Source of the DNA: Pseudomonas sp. H1h
GTDB taxonomy: Bacteria > Pseudomonadota > Gammaproteobacteria > Pseudomonadales > Pseudomonadaceae
Direction of reading: 5' to 3'
Assembly: GCF_000633255.1 (NCBI RefSeq)
Contig: NZ_AYMJ01000028.1
Location: 26,974-90,973, forward strand
Length of the DNA: 64,000 nt
In this document: positions 42,493 through 51,946 of the stretch, piece by piece
Numbering within the stretch: the stretch's first letter is position 1
Layout of the letters: each line of letters starts with the position of its first letter
Position numbers and translations under genes: made by a program
The notes under the pieces: model-generated
Told to the model about the DNA's origin: nothing
The model's input: only the letters and a program-made list of their open reading frames with translations
Database searches by the model: none

Positions 42493-45400
42493 ATGGGCGC
42501 TTTGTGGCAAACCGATTCGAGTAAAGCCGTGGTTCCGACTGAACGTGTGGATGAAGCGCCTGTCCCCCCCAAAAAACGCCGCAACCGGCACGGCTGGAAG
42601 GCGTTCTGGTTGTTACTGCTGATTATCGCGATTGTCGTTGGCCTGGCTGCGAGCAAGGAAATGCGCACCTCGCGCTTTCAGTCCCGGGAGCTGAGCCAAT
42701 ACGCAGCGTCGCTCAAATATCAGCTTGAACCCGGCCCCAGCGAAGCCATCCGCTACCCGGGCAACGGGCCGTTCGATTTGCGTCTGGGCTACAGCTCCCT
42801 CGATGAATTCCTGCCGCGCCTGCTCAAGCGCGATTACGTGATCACCGAGCAGACACGCTTTTCTCCGGCGCTGCTCAGCTACACCGACAGAGGCCTGTTC
42901 GTGCCCTACTCGGAAAAGATTCAGGCCGGGCTGTCGATCACCGATTGCCGTGCCGCACCGTTGTATCAGTACAAGTACCCACAGCAGCTGTATGCGAGTT
43001 TTGCAGCGATTCCACCAGTGGTCGTCAGCAGTTTGCTGTTCATCGAAAACCGCTTTCTGCTCGACCCCAGGCAACCGCTGGCCAACCCGGCCGTGGACTG
43101 GCCGCGCTTCGGCATGGCAGCGTGGTCGCAAGTGGCGAAGTTGCTGCACCTGCCGGGGCAATCGGCAGGCGGCAGTACGCTGGCCACGCAATTGGAGAAG
43201 TACCGGCATTCGCCCGATGGCCTGACGGTGTCCGGCGCCGAGAAGATCCGCCAGATGATTTCCGCCAGCGTGCGCGCCTATCAGCCCGGGCCGCAAACCC
43301 TTGGCGCACGGCAGAACATCATTCGCGACTACCTCAACAGCGTGCCGCTCTCCGCCGTACCGGGTCACGGTGAGGTACATGGCATGGCCGAAGGTTTGCG
43401 GGTCTGGTACGGCAGCGATTTCAATCAGGCCAATGAACAACTGAACAGCCCGGCCACCGATCCGAAAACCATGGCCGACAAAGGCCTGGCCCTGCGCGAA
43501 ATGCTTTCGCTGATGATCGCCCAGCGCCGGCCTTCGCATTACCTGACCAAGGGCCGTGAAGAACTTGCCGAGCTCACCGACAGCCACCTGCGTCTGCTCA
43601 AACAGGGGGGGGTGATCGACAATGCCCTGGCCGATGCCGCGCTGGCGAGCAAGGTCACCTACCGCGACTGGCAGACCCAGCCGACCATTCAGCCAATCGA
43701 AACCAACAAGGGCATCAGCGTCGCCCGCAGCCGGCTGGCAACCATGCTCAATCGCCCGCTGTACGACCTCGACCGCCTCGACCTGTCGGCCACCAGCACC
43801 CTGCAGGGCGACTTGCAAACCCAAGCCACCGAGTACCTGAAAAAACTCGCCGACCCCGCGTTTGCCGGGCAGATCGGCCTGATCGGTGAACGCCTGCTCA
43901 CCCCCACCAGCACCACGCAGGTGCGTTACAGCTTTACCCTGTTCGAACTGACCCCGGACGGCTCGCGGGTGCGCGTGCAGACTGACAGCACCGACCAGCC
44001 GTTCGACATCAACGAAGGCAGCAAGCTGGAACTCGGTTCGACAGCGAAGATGCGTGTGCTGACCACCTACCTGCAGATCATCTCCGAGCTGCACGACAAG
44101 TACGGCGCCATGAGCGTGCCGGAGCTGAAAAAAGTCGAGGTGCCGGATCAGGACCGCCTCAGCCAATGGGTGATCGACTACCTGATCCAGAACAAGGACC
44201 ACGACCTGTCGAAAATGCTCGGCGCCGCGCTTGACCGCAAGTACTCCGCCAGCCCCGGTGAGGCGTTCTTCACCGGTGGCGGCCTGCACGTGTTCCACAA
44301 CTTTCGCAAGGAAGACAACGGCCGCATGCCGACCCTGCGCGACGCCCTGCGTGAGTCGATCAACCTGCCGTTCATACGCCTGATGCGCGATGTGGTGCGC
44401 TACGTCACCTACTCCGGCCCAAACAGCAGCGCCGAGTTGCTCAAGGATGACCGCGACCCGCGACGTCAGGAATACCTGGCCAGTTTTGCTGATCGCGAAG
44501 GCACCTCGTTCCTGCTCAAGTTCTGGAAGAAGTACAAGAACAAGGACACCCAGGCCCGCCTCGACACATTCCTCGACAGCATGCGCCCGACCCCGATCCG
44601 CATGGCCGCGGTGCACCGTTACTTGCTGCCCAACGCCAGCCAGGAAGACTTCAACACCTTTGTGCGCGCGCACCTCAAGGGCGCCAAGCTCACCGAAAAA
44701 CTCACCGACGACCGCCTCATCCGGCTGTACGACGCCTATGGCCCGGGCACCTACGACTTGCCGGATCAGGGCTTCATCGCCAAGGTTCACCCGCTGGATC
44801 TGTGGCTGATGGGTTACCTGCTGCATAACCCGGACGCGACCTTCAGCCAGATCGTCAAAGCCAGCCAGTTCGAGCGCCAGGAAGTCTACAGCTGGCTGTT
44901 CAAGAGCAAGCACAAGGGTGCCCGTGACAGCCGCATCCGCACCATGCTCGAGATCGAAGCGTTCCTCGAGATTCACCAGCGCTGGCAGAAAGTCGGCTAT
45001 CCGTTCGATCATCTGGTGCCGTCACTGGCTACTGCCATCGGCAGCTCCGGCGACCGCCCTGCGGCACTGGCCGAACTGATTGGGACCATCCTCAACGACG
45101 GCGTGCGCATGCCGACCCTGCGTATCGACAGCCTGCACTTTGCCGCCGGCACACCGTATGAAACGCGCCTGAGCAACGACCCTCACGTGGGCAAACGGGT
45201 CATGCCATCGCAAGTCGCCACCGCCATGCGCGAGGCGCTGTCGCAAGTAGTGGACTCGGGGACAGCGAAACGCGTTTCCGGCAGCTTCAAGACCGCCGAC
45301 GGCACACCCTTGGTGATGGGCGGCAAGACCGGTACCGGCGACAACCGCATTGAAGCGATCGGCTCCGGCGGGCGCATCCTGAGTTCCAAATCGATCAACC

Positions 45401-45606
45401 GCACCGCAACCTTCGTGTTCTACATCGGCAATAACCATTTCGGCACACTCACCGCATTTGTGCCCGGGCGCTCGGCAGAAAACTTCAAATTCACCTCGGC
45501 ACTGCCGGTGCAGGTGCTCAAGGGTATGGCGCCGATCCTGTCGCCGTACCTGCAACCGGAGACGCACACCCTGTGCCAGCCGAATCAAACCACCGCCAAT
45601 CGCTGA
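42493..45606 (+). CDS. Atypical class A penicillin-binding protein (GT51 + transpeptidase)
   Basis: A 1,037-residue bitopic inner-membrane protein: cytoplasmic basic tail (PPKKRRNRHGWK), one membrane helix at about residues 37-54, a GT51-like domain and a transpeptidase domain. The transpeptidase motifs are complete: Ser516-Thr-Ala-Lys519, Ser622-Ile-Asn624 and Lys945-Thr-Gly. The GT51 motifs are divergent: IENRFLLDP (Glu185) in place of EDxxFxxHxG, and GGSTLATQLEK in place of GGSTITQQLxK. An extra region lies between the SxN and KTG motifs. It likely polymerises or crosslinks peptidoglycan in a special context. I prefer ATG 42493 (MGALWQ); an ATG 15 bases earlier is possible. Confidence 0.8.
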   Translation: MGALWQTDSSKAVVPTERVDEAPVPPKKRRNRHGWKAFWLLLLIIAIVVGLAASKEMRTSRFQSRELSQYAASLKYQLEPGPSEAIRYPGNGPFDLRLGYSSLDEFLPRLLKRDYVITEQTRFSPALLSYTDRGLFVPYSEKIQAGLSITDCRAAPLYQYKYPQQLYASFAAIPPVVVSSLLFIENRFLLDPRQPLANPAVDWPRFGMAAWSQVAKLLHLPGQSAGGSTLATQLEKYRHSPDGLTVSGAEKIRQMISASVRAYQPGPQTLGARQNIIRDYLNSVPLSAVPGHGEVHGMAEGLRVWYGSDFNQANEQLNSPATDPKTMADKGLALREMLSLMIAQRRPSHYLTKGREELAELTDSHLRLLKQGGVIDNALADAALASKVTYRDWQTQPTIQPIETNKGISVARSRLATMLNRPLYDLDRLDLSATSTLQGDLQTQATEYLKKLADPAFAGQIGLIGERLLTPTSTTQVRYSFTLFELTPDGSRVRVQTDSTDQPFDINEGSKLELGSTAKMRVLTTYLQIISELHDKYGAMSVPELKKVEVPDQDRLSQWVIDYLIQNKDHDLSKMLGAALDRKYSASPGEAFFTGGGLHVFHNFRKEDNGRMPTLRDALRESINLPFIRLMRDVVRYVTYSGPNSSAELLKDDRDPRRQEYLASFADREGTSFLLKFWKKYKNKDTQARLDTFLDSMRPTPIRMAAVHRYLLPNASQEDFNTFVRAHLKGAKLTEKLTDDRLIRLYDAYGPGTYDLPDQGFIAKVHPLDLWLMGYLLHNPDATFSQIVKASQFERQEVYSWLFKSKHKGARDSRIRTMLEIEAFLEIHQRWQKVGYPFDHLVPSLATAIGSSGDRPAALAELIGTILNDGVRMPTLRIDSLHFAAGTPYETRLSNDPHVGKRVMPSQVATAMREALSQVVDSGTAKRVSGSFKTADGTPLVMGGKTGTGDNRIEAIGSGGRILSSKSINRTATFVFYIGNNHFGTLTAFVPGRSAENFKFTSALPVQVLKGMAPILSPYLQPETHTLCQPNQTTANR

Positions 45607-45624
45607 GCGTGGATCACCTCACAC

Positions 45625-45654
45625 GCCGGCTGTGGTGGTAGCCGGCTACTTTTC
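45625..45654 (+). terminator. Terminator-like hairpin after the PBP gene
   Basis: Perfect stem GCCGGCT / AGCCGGC with an 8-base loop followed by TACTTTTC, 18 bases after the stop. Confidence 0.65.
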
Positions 45655-45778
45655 ACTCCCTGATTTTGCGCCCTTGCGCCGAAAATCATGGGTGTACCGA
45701 ACAGATCTTTACGCTTTTTTTGAGGCGTGCGCCTACCTAGTCTGATCGCTCCAAAGTTGATCCACGGACGATCAGTCA

Positions 45779-48700
45779 ATGCATGATGCAAACCCCAAGC
45801 AGATTCCGCCCGCCAGCGATTCGAGCAACAACAGTGTTCACTTTGAACACGTCAGCCAGGCACTTCCCTCCTGGCTCACCGATGCGTTGCCCTCCCGTAT
45901 CAACCGATTGAAACCTGAACGAATCGATGTTTCCGACCCTCAGTGGGACGCCTTGCGGGCCATCCGTCAACGCACGAAAGAAACGGTTGCGGGGCCAGCA
46001 ATTCCTGAAACAACAGACGACGAGTCATCGACACCGGCCCCACAGGCAGAGGCCGTCAAGACGCTGGAGCAGCGCCTGAAGAAAGCCATCGGACTGAACT
46101 GGACGGCGCAGAACGATATCGACCGCGCACTTGAGCAATTGCAGGACGTCTATAGCTTCGCCAGACCGCTGCTGCAACAGGCATTGAAGAGCCGCTTTGG
46201 CGTCGAGGACGATGTCGAACAGACCTGCTTGCGCTTGTATGCGCCCGTGAAAACCGCGTGGTGGGTGCACGACTTTTCAGGCGGGACGAACAGCCGAACG
46301 GTTTCTCTGCTCGATGCGGCCTTGCACAACTTTTCCCGAGACGAGCAGTTTTCCCCGGACAGCGAGTTCATTACCCGCCCCGACGCCCGCGAGCATTTCC
46401 AGGTCAAACGCATCAAGCACAAGATGAGTATCGAGCAGTTCAAATCCCTGTGTCGGGAACTGGACATCGGCGCGCAATACCTGGCACACCTCAACACTTA
46501 TTTGCGCTCGTCCAACCCGGTGGCCGCCAATATTCTGCGCCACAAGGCGACGCACAGCGACAAGGCTGCGCTCAACGTGGCGGCGCACATTGCCCGGCTA
46601 CACAACGACATTGACCAGAGTGCCTACGACGTTGTGTTGGGCATGCTCAATAAACGCGAACCATTGAAATGGAACGGACAATCGGTCGGCTACTACAACC
46701 TGTCGATCATGGACACCCAACTGAGCGGCATCGTGCTGATCGCCCCTGAAGCCGCTACCGCCTCCAGTACGGTTCCGGTGCTTGCCTACGTCCCCCATGA
46801 TCCGCAGCACCCGCTCAAACAGTACCCCTCGTCGCTCCAGTTCATGGAGGAGTTGACCCGCCAGTTAACCGAGAAAACCTCACCTGAAAACTACCAGCGG
46901 TTCTTCAGCCAGTTCGTGCCCCATCAGCAGCGCGGCATGTTCTTTTCCAGGCTGAATGAACGCTTGAGCCAGGTGAAATGGCAACCGGCACCCCCGGGTT
47001 CCAACATGCCCAGCTGGCGTGAAACGCCGGTAGACCGTCCCTATCTGCAATTTCGCGCATCGAACATCAAGAACGACAGAAGCACCGTTTACCGAAACGA
47101 CCTGTGGGCCTACCTGCACGAACAGAAACTCAACCAGATACTCAACGACGCACAGCAAATCGCAATCTCCACCGCCTACGTCGACCGCATGGCCCGCTGG
47201 GCCTGGTGGGACAATCTGCAGAAAATGCTGGCGGATATTTTCAATGTCGCACTACTGGTGGCGATACCGCTCGTGCCAGGCCTCGGCCCCTTGATGATGG
47301 CGTACACCGCTTACCAACTGACCGATGAAGTGGTCGAAGGCATTGTCGATCTGGCAGAAGGAAACTTTGCCGAAGCCATGGAGCAAACCCTCAATGTTCT
47401 GCAAAGCGTGGTCCAGTTGGGCGCTTTTGCGGCGGCGGGTGCCATTGGAAGCATCGCGCGGGCGAAGCTCTCGTCATTTTATGAAGGTTTGAAACCGGTG
47501 CAATTGGCCAACGGACAGAGCCGTTTGTGGCATCCGGATCTCACCCCCTACCATCAGCCAGACCTTGCCTTGCCGACAGAGGCCAAACCTGATGCACAGG
47601 GTATTCACCTGCTTGAGGGCAAGCAGGTGCTTCGCCTGCAAGGTCAGCAGTTCGCAGTAAAGCAAGACTCGGCCACCGGCCAATACCGCATCCGCCACCC
47701 TCGACGATCCGAGGCTTATACACCCACCTTGCGTCACAACAATCACGGCGCCTGGGTCATTGAAACGGAAAACCCGCGCGAGTGGGCTGGCTCGATCCTG
47801 ATGCGACGCCTCGGGCCCGTTGCCGACGCCTATAGCGACGAGCAACTGGAATTGCTACGTCGAGTCTGTGGCACCGACGAGGGCGCGTTGCGCCGCATGC
47901 ATGTCGACAACACTGCGCCCCCGCCTCTGCTCATCGATACCCTGCAACGCCTGGGCAATGCGCCCGACGAAACGCGCTCTACATCAAGCTCTCCTGCCAC
48001 CGGCGAGGTTCTGCAAGTGTGCCCGCAATTGACGTCCGTGCTCGCTGACAGAGTCGTCGCTCACGCCACACCGCTGGAACTGCAGCAACTCACCTTGCAC
48101 CGGCGGGTACCATTACGCCTGAAAACCACGGCCCGCGAGCTGCAATTCGAACTGCAATCGGTCAGGGCTGCTCAAGGGTTACAGCAGACTCGCCTGAGCA
48201 ACATTGACAGCGAACGCCTGATCCTCGGCGCCCTGCGGCAAAACACCGATGCGTTTGGTGAGCTGCGCATCGAAATCCGCGAGGCCGCCTTCGATGGAGA
48301 ACTGCGCAGCAGTGCCGGTAGCGACACGGCCACCCGGGTTCGTGTACTGGTGCACGAAAGCCAGGACCATTACCGGGTGCGCGATGGCGCGGACCAGCCG
48401 ATCCATGAGGCGTGCGGCCTGTATGAGGCGATCCTGCATGCCACAGACCATCAGGGGCGCAGTGTGTTGGGCTATCGACCGAGCGATGCCGACCAGTTTC
48501 AGCAATGGGTGATCGCCAAGACCACCACGCCCAGTGAACGCCGTGCAGTGCTCAGGCAGCCACCTGTGCGCCCGGTGGCATCTTTCGAAACCCAACAGAT
48601 ATTGAATGGCCCGCGCCTGAGCAGATACGCGGTCACCCTGCATGAGCGGATCGAGGACGTGTATCCGCACTTCAGCCGCCTCGAAATCGATACCTTCGCC

Positions 48701-50557
48701 AATGCCCTGACCGAACAGGGCGAGCCCATCCGCGCCATCGAAACATTTGCGAACGAGCTCGACGAATATCGTCAGATCATGCATCGCTGGCGCTATCAAC
48801 AGCCGGACAGCTGGGGCCCTGACAGTCAGAACTTTCGCGACGGCGGTGGCTTGCACATCTTCGAACGCCTGCTCGACTGTATCGAACGCAAGAACGCGGA
48901 ACTGGGGCAACGAACCGATCCCTCCACCTATGCCCTGGATCTCTCCAGAGAGCTGCTCCCCCTGGATCTGCAAACCTGGTGGTCCAGGCGCCCGGCCATG
49001 AAAAAACTGTTTGATAAAGTCACCGTATTAAAGCTCGACAACACGCGCTTCTCCGCTGACTTGAACGGCCTGCTCAGGGACTTTCCAAATGTGTTGGAAC
49101 TCAGTGCCAAAAATTGCGAATTGACGCAATTGCCCCGACACATCGCTACCACAATGCACCGGCTCGAACGCCTGCGACTGAGCGACAACCACGTAGTGCT
49201 CGATTCGGCAGCGGTCAAACAGTTGCGCGACCTGACATACCTGGAAGTCCTGAGACTGGAAAACAACCCGTTGACGCTGCCACCTGACATTTCACGCATG
49301 CCGCGGTTGAAGGTCCTCATCCTGAAGAACACCGGGCTGCAGACCTGGCCCGACGGTACGCTGGACAAGACCCGACCACGCGGTTTTCTTCTCGATCTGC
49401 GGGACAACCCGATCAACCGGATTCCCGAGGTCAGCGAGGGCTCGCCAGCGCAGTGGCTGGTTGCTCGGACGCGGCTGGATGTCGGCACGCTGTCAGAGAC
49501 CGAACAGCTTCAATATCAGGCCTATCGTCACTCGGTGGGGCTGCCGGCAGAACCGGTCTTTGCGCCCGAGGAGGAAAACAGGGCCATTGTCTCAAACTAC
49601 GGCGTCGACTTCTGGGGCGACGTACCGGGCTGGGGCGTCTATCGGGAAACGCCCTGGTCAGAACTGGTGGAGGAACCCGCAGCCCAGCCGTTCATGCAAG
49701 TGTTGCTGGGGGTACGCGAGTATTCCGATTACCGCGCCGGCGGCGCCATCAAGGATCAGTTGATGCAGCGGGTCTGGCGCATGCTCGATGCCGTGCACGC
49801 CGATACGCGCCTGCGGGAAAAACTCTTCACCATGGCGTCGGCACCGGTGGATTGTGCCGACGCCGGCGCGCAGATGTTCAACAGCATGGGGATCAATGTT
49901 CTGGCCAGCGAGGTCTACCTCTACAACACCGACGCCGCACAAATCCAGAAGCAACTGGTCACCCTGGCCAAAGGCGCGGCGCGTCTGGACCTGGTCAACG
50001 AAGTGGCGCGTGCGGATGTCCAGTCACGCGGTGGCAACCCCGATGAGGTGGAAGTCTATCTGGCCTATCAGACTGGCCTGGCGCAACGCCTGAGCCTTCC
50101 ATGGCAGTCACAGACCATGCTCTACCGGCGAGTGGCCGGAGTCAGTGATGCCATGATCGATCAGGCCTACACCACCGTGCAGGCGCTGAGCGAAGGCGAT
50201 GGTCTGGTCAACCGGATGCTGGACCAGGACTTCTGGAAGCAGTTTATGGAACAGACCTGGCCGGTACGCCTGCAGAGCAACAAACGCCTCTACCTGGATA
50301 AATATGAGCGCCTGGAAACCCTGCGCGAAGTTCAGCGTGAATGGGCAACCCGCTCACTCGACGACGTCCAGCGTGCTCAACTGCGCAGCCGACTCAGGGA
50401 GTTGATGAACGAATTACCCGTCCCGGCCACGGTGGTCTTCGCCGATGAGGCGATCAGCGACAGCACGTTTGACCGCTTGCTGACCGACCTGTGGGATGAA
50501 GAAAAAGAACTGGCTCGACGCCTGACCCGTGCAGCCCTGAGCAAGGCCGGTCAGTAA
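45779..50557 (+). CDS. LRR/NEL-type E3 ubiquitin ligase effector with dermonecrotic-toxin-like N-terminus, 1,592 residues
   Basis: A 1,592-residue protein with no signal peptide. About residues 480-570 form a hydrophobic hairpin (VALLVAIPLVPGLGPLMMAY ... VVQLGAFAAAGAIGSIA) of the dermonecrotic-toxin layout. Residues about 1075-1220 hold roughly five leucine-rich repeats (LKLDNTRF, LELSAKNCELTQLP, LRLSDNHV, LRLENNPLTLP, LILKNTGLQTWP). The C-terminal 370 residues match the NEL ubiquitin ligase domain of IpaH/SspH, with the catalytic C-x-D in APVDCADAGAQMF (Cys1359, Asp1361). It would transfer host ubiquitin if delivered into a eukaryotic cell. No secretion system is nearby. No strong ribosome site precedes ATG 45779. 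Confidence 0.88.
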   Translation: MHDANPKQIPPASDSSNNSVHFEHVSQALPSWLTDALPSRINRLKPERIDVSDPQWDALRAIRQRTKETVAGPAIPETTDDESSTPAPQAEAVKTLEQRLKKAIGLNWTAQNDIDRALEQLQDVYSFARPLLQQALKSRFGVEDDVEQTCLRLYAPVKTAWWVHDFSGGTNSRTVSLLDAALHNFSRDEQFSPDSEFITRPDAREHFQVKRIKHKMSIEQFKSLCRELDIGAQYLAHLNTYLRSSNPVAANILRHKATHSDKAALNVAAHIARLHNDIDQSAYDVVLGMLNKREPLKWNGQSVGYYNLSIMDTQLSGIVLIAPEAATASSTVPVLAYVPHDPQHPLKQYPSSLQFMEELTRQLTEKTSPENYQRFFSQFVPHQQRGMFFSRLNERLSQVKWQPAPPGSNMPSWRETPVDRPYLQFRASNIKNDRSTVYRNDLWAYLHEQKLNQILNDAQQIAISTAYVDRMARWAWWDNLQKMLADIFNVALLVAIPLVPGLGPLMMAYTAYQLTDEVVEGIVDLAEGNFAEAMEQTLNVLQSVVQLGAFAAAGAIGSIARAKLSSFYEGLKPVQLANGQSRLWHPDLTPYHQPDLALPTEAKPDAQGIHLLEGKQVLRLQGQQFAVKQDSATGQYRIRHPRRSEAYTPTLRHNNHGAWVIETENPREWAGSILMRRLGPVADAYSDEQLELLRRVCGTDEGALRRMHVDNTAPPPLLIDTLQRLGNAPDETRSTSSSPATGEVLQVCPQLTSVLADRVVAHATPLELQQLTLHRRVPLRLKTTARELQFELQSVRAAQGLQQTRLSNIDSERLILGALRQNTDAFGELRIEIREAAFDGELRSSAGSDTATRVRVLVHESQDHYRVRDGADQPIHEACGLYEAILHATDHQGRSVLGYRPSDADQFQQWVIAKTTTPSERRAVLRQPPVRPVASFETQQILNGPRLSRYAVTLHERIEDVYPHFSRLEIDTFANALTEQGEPIRAIETFANELDEYRQIMHRWRYQQPDSWGPDSQNFRDGGGLHIFERLLDCIERKNAELGQRTDPSTYALDLSRELLPLDLQTWWSRRPAMKKLFDKVTVLKLDNTRFSADLNGLLRDFPNVLELSAKNCELTQLPRHIATTMHRLERLRLSDNHVVLDSAAVKQLRDLTYLEVLRLENNPLTLPPDISRMPRLKVLILKNTGLQTWPDGTLDKTRPRGFLLDLRDNPINRIPEVSEGSPAQWLVARTRLDVGTLSETEQLQYQAYRHSVGLPAEPVFAPEEENRAIVSNYGVDFWGDVPGWGVYRETPWSELVEEPAAQPFMQVLLGVREYSDYRAGGAIKDQLMQRVWRMLDAVHADTRLREKLFTMASAPVDCADAGAQMFNSMGINVLASEVYLYNTDAAQIQKQLVTLAKGAARLDLVNEVARADVQSRGGNPDEVEVYLAYQTGLAQRLSLPWQSQTMLYRRVAGVSDAMIDQAYTTVQALSEGDGLVNRMLDQDFWKQFMEQTWPVRLQSNKRLYLDKYERLETLREVQREWATRSLDDVQRAQLRSRLRELMNELPVPATVVFADEAISDSTFDRLLTDLWDEEKELARRLTRAALSKAGQ

Positions 50558-50588
50558 TCACGAAACGACGACATCACGCCGTCGCGCC

Positions 50589-51083
50589 TCAGGGCGCGGC
50601 GGCCGTGAAGATCAGTTGAACATTGCCGTAGTACTGACCAGGCTTGTAACCCCCGAGCGGCACCTTCGGCTGGATTTCCAAAGGGAAACGGCCTCCGCTC
50701 ATGGCCTGCGCCGCACTCACCACTACCTGCGACTGCGGGGCATGGCTCAACTCCTTGCCGTTGAAGCTGACACGCAGATAGATGTTCTGCTCGTCGCGAC
50801 CATTGGACAGGTAGGGCTCGGACTCCAGTCGCGCTTCAATGGCACTGGTGTCGTGCTTGACGTCGAAATTCTTGCGCAGCCCGCCCAGCGTCCTGGTGTG
50901 GGTATCCCACACTAACGTCTGCTGCAGATGTATCCAGTTCATCTCGGCGGGTATCACGTAAAACCCCAGAGTCGGGATATCCAGCGATACCTCGAACACG
51001 CGTTCTTCGCGCGCGGCAAACGCCTGGGCACTTGCCAGCACAACGACGCCCGCCCACAGGGCGATGGCCGATTGCTTGATCAT
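50589..51083 (-). CDS. CS1/CFA-I type fimbrial subunit, second (minor) pilin
   Basis: A 164-residue secreted protein with signal peptide (residues 1-23, cleaved near AFAARE). The pattern EVSLDIPTLGFYVIPAEMNW, a middle conserved region and a C-terminal PGQYYGNVQLIFTA strand match the CS1-type pilin fold also seen in the gene at 55878, with low identity between the two. Likely a minor or anchoring subunit. It is last in the operon, 60 bases after the chaperone gene, and ends 31 bases from the convergent NEL gene. Confidence 0.8.
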   Translation of the reverse strand: MIKQSAIALWAGVVVLASAQAFAAREERVFEVSLDIPTLGFYVIPAEMNWIHLQQTLVWDTHTRTLGGLRKNFDVKHDTSAIEARLESEPYLSNGRDEQNIYLRVSFNGKELSHAPQSQVVVSAAQAMSGGRFPLEIQPKVPLGGYKPGQYYGNVQLIFTAAAP

Positions 51084-51143
51084 GTCAGTTACCTTGTTGC
51101 GTCAGAAAACCGCGAGCCACCGCAATAGCCCGCCCCGGCGGTG

Positions 51144-51887
51144 TTATTGGCTGGCGATGCGCAGCGCTTTTTTCGACGCGCCCTCGACCAGATTGAAGCG
51201 GTATTCGCGACCGGACTTTTTCTCGAACTCGAAGGTTTTACCCGCCAGGACATGGTGCTTGGTGACCGGCTCACACTCGGTCTCGTTTTTCAGCGAGCAA
51301 TTACGAAACTCATCGATCAGCACCACGGTGTTGCCGTTGTTGCGCAACCGGTAAACACCGGGACTGTCGTCGATCGCAGTGTCGAACCGGGCATTTTTCG
51401 GGCGCACGAAGAACACCGTGCCAAACCCGGTCATCACATTGACCCCCGCCGTGAGATTTTGCTTGTAGACGTCCCGTTCCTCAGCCGAGACGGCGAACTC
51501 GTCTTCCTTCTCCGGCACCACCGGGATGAAACGCACGCGAAAGTAACGCTCGGTGTCACGTTCGCCCATCATCAGCAGACGTGTGCCCTGCATGCCTTTG
51601 GCCGGCACGATCAGCCGCGCCGGGCTGGCCATCAAGCCGTCACGACCGCTGCCATCGACCTGCGTTTTCACCGCCACTTCCTCGTGGCCGCCATCGGCGT
51701 CGTAGACGATTTCAAGGATGTTGACCTTGACGAACGCCGTGCTGTCGCCGCTGTTGAACACACGTTTGAGGTACGTACTCTTGTCGCCATCCAGATAGTC
51801 GTAAACCGTTCCGACGTTGATCTGCGGCCCGGCCTGAATGACCAGAGAAAAACCGCTCAACCCCACCAGTGCCCACAGACGCTTCAT
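51144..51887 (-). CDS. Alternate (CS1/CFA-I) pathway fimbrial chaperone
   Basis: A 247-residue periplasmic chaperone with a signal peptide (MKRLWALVGLSGFSLVIQAG). Two immunoglobulin-like domains are suggested by NVGTVYDYLDGDKSTYLKR and FRVRFIPVVPE in domain 1, and the C-terminal beta strands. It corresponds to CooB/CfaA/CblB, which escort pilins to the usher. ATG 51887 is chosen (GAGG 9 bases upstream); two earlier in-frame ATGs add 5 or 20 residues. Chaperones are usually the first gene in this fimbrial class; here it is fourth. Confidence 0.85.
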   Translation of the reverse strand: MKRLWALVGLSGFSLVIQAGPQINVGTVYDYLDGDKSTYLKRVFNSGDSTAFVKVNILEIVYDADGGHEEVAVKTQVDGSGRDGLMASPARLIVPAKGMQGTRLLMMGERDTERYFRVRFIPVVPEKEDEFAVSAEERDVYKQNLTAGVNVMTGFGTVFFVRPKNARFDTAIDDSPGVYRLRNNGNTVVLIDEFRNCSLKNETECEPVTKHHVLAGKTFEFEKKSGREYRFNLVEGASKKALRIASQ

Positions 51888-51946
51888 ACCTTTGAACCTC
51901 ATCACATTGAACACAGCACAAACACGCACCATCGATACGCGGGCCA

